NCBI GenBank assembly: GCA_017999235.1
Contig: JAGOBN010000030.1
Span: forward strand, 1-13,834
Direction: 5' to 3'
Length of the DNA: 13,834 nucleotides
From: Anaerolineales bacterium
Lineage (GTDB): Bacteria > Chloroflexota > Anaerolineae > Anaerolineales > UBA6663
Part shown: positions 12,949 to 13,834 of the stretch, in pieces
How the letters are laid out: every line of letters starts with the position of its first letter
How positions within the stretch are numbered: the stretch's first letter is position 1
Translations under genes and position numbers: made by a program
Notes under the pieces: generated by a model
Databases searched by the model: none
The model's input: the letters and a program-made list of their open reading frames with translations, nothing else
Told to the model about the DNA's origin: nothing

Positions 12949-13834
12949 ATGCCGCAGCCTTTTTATCATCGCGCCTGGGAGTTGGCCGAGCTGAACGCCA
13001 TGACGAGCGAGAAGCCGGCGGCCTTTGTGCTGGTCTATGGCCGGCGCCGGGTGGGGAAAAGCACCTTGCTGCGTAAGTGGGCGGATGCGTCGGGGATGCC
13101 GGCCTTCTATTGGGCTGCGCCGCGCGGCAACTCCGATACGGCCCGCGCTGACCTGGTGCGGTCATTCTGGAACTGGCTCCATCCTGGTCAAGGCGATCTC
13201 GCGCCCCGGCTCTCCAACTGGCCGGATGTGTTCCGGCTGCTGGGGCAAGCCGCGGCCGGCCAGCCGCTCAGCATCATCCTGGATGAATTCCCGTGGCTGA
13301 TCGAGGCGGATACCGCCATGCCGTCCTACTTGCAGCACGCCTGGGACCAGCACCTGTCGGATACCCGGGTTAAGCTAATCCTGTCCGGCTCGCATATCAG
13401 CGCCATGGCTAAACTCCTGCGCTCCGACGCGCCCCTCTATCGGCGCCTGACCGGGAAGCTGCTCGTCGAGCCTTTCATCTTTAGCGAGTTGACGCCGTTC
13501 CTGCCGCGCTATTCCCCTGACAAGCGCCTGGCGGTCTATGCCATGCTGGGCGGCGTGCCGGACTACCTGCTGCAATGGGATGATCGCAAGGATCTCAAAG
13601 CCAATATCCAAACGCTGTTCCTGTCGCGGCGCTCCACGTTCCGGGGTGAAGAAGAAGTCCTGTTGAGCGATGTGCTCCGCCGAAATGACCCGGACTATCG
13701 CACGGTATTGGCTGGCGTAGCGCAAGGCCAGCGCGACCTACTGGATATCGCCACGGCCGCCAATCTACCCAGTGACCGCACTTCCGCGGTCCTGGAGCAG
13801 TTGATCGATATGCATCTGGTGGAAAACCGAATCC
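12949..13834 (+). CDS. Archaeal-type P-loop ATPase (COG1672-like), 3' partial
   Basis: Cytoplasmic ATPase of the AAA-like STAND-related group often called archaeal ATPases (PF01637/DUF234 type). The frame is open from ATG 12949 to the window edge (295 codons) with no stop. Residues 1-20 (FYHRAWELAELN) are the usual lead-in, in which family members carry an F-x-R-x-x-E-L-x-x-L motif. Walker A is YGRRRVGKSTL (30-40); Walker B is SIILDEFPWL (109-118); a sensor-like LILSGSHIS follows at about 143-151. Next come the family's EPFIFSEL block (about 174-181), YAMLGGVPDYLLQW (about 197-210), and the start of a winged-helix region (LLDIATAANLPSDRTSAVLEQLIDMHLV, given here in outline). The ribosome site is weak (AAGAGA, 12938-12943). 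Function in this family is poorly known; some members sit near mobile or regulatory loci. The C-terminus is outside the window. Confidence 0.85.
   Translation, partial: MPQPFYHRAWELAELNAMTSEKPAAFVLVYGRRRVGKSTLLRKWADASGMPAFYWAAPRGNSDTARADLVRSFWNWLHPGQGDLAPRLSNWPDVFRLLGQAAAGQPLSIILDEFPWLIEADTAMPSYLQHAWDQHLSDTRVKLILSGSHISAMAKLLRSDAPLYRRLTGKLLVEPFIFSELTPFLPRYSPDKRLAVYAMLGGVPDYLLQWDDRKDLKANIQTLFLSRRSTFRGEEEVLLSDVLRRNDPDYRTVLAGVAQGQRDLLDIATAANLPSDRTSAVLEQLIDMHLVENRI

Overview
The window is high-GC DNA from a bacterium. It is most likely a Chloroflexota (Anaerolineae- or Caldilinea-like) genome. That guess rests on the Ala/Pro/Thr-rich linker behind the lipobox of the binding protein and on the gene style; no marker gene here fixes the taxon.

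Positions 1-8344 hold a carbohydrate operon on the + strand. In order it encodes a GH35/GH42-like beta-galactosidase (5' end outside the window), a 268-residue protein of unknown family, an IolE-like sugar isomerase/dehydratase, a lipoprotein sugar-binding protein, a double ABC ATPase, and an RbsC-type permease. It ends in a hairpin. The outstanding feature is the ATPase: its last ~318 residues are a second complete sugar-binding domain. That domain aligns without gaps to the lipoprotein next door (about 62% identical by hand count) but has no signal peptide or membrane segment. The ATPase therefore seems to carry a cytoplasmic copy of its own transporter's receptor, possibly as a sensor of internal substrate.

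Positions 8345-8890 have no protein gene but much structure: a good sigma70-like promoter, two small hairpins, a tRNA-Cys-like 3' domain with a GCA triplet, a strong intrinsic terminator, terminal inverted repeats, and four copies of CCCTTATRCG in two orientations. I read this as a candidate ~200-nt noncoding RNA or the remains of a small mobile element. At 12351-12493 a second copy of the same tRNA-Cys 3' half is also followed by a terminator, but its T-loop carries a 38-nt palindromic insertion. The two copies are direct repeats bounding 3.7 kb, as the att sites of an element integrated in a tRNA gene would be.

Between the repeats lie a Phd/YefM-VapC toxin-antitoxin pair (toxin frameshifted, antitoxin reading through its expected stop) with a palindromic operator, and a convergent methyl-accepting chemotaxis protein. 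From 11796 to 12948 there is no credible protein gene, only repeats and hairpins. The window closes with the 5' part of an archaeal-type (COG1672-like) P-loop ATPase starting at 12949 and running off the end.

All family assignments come from motifs read by eye; no database search was run.
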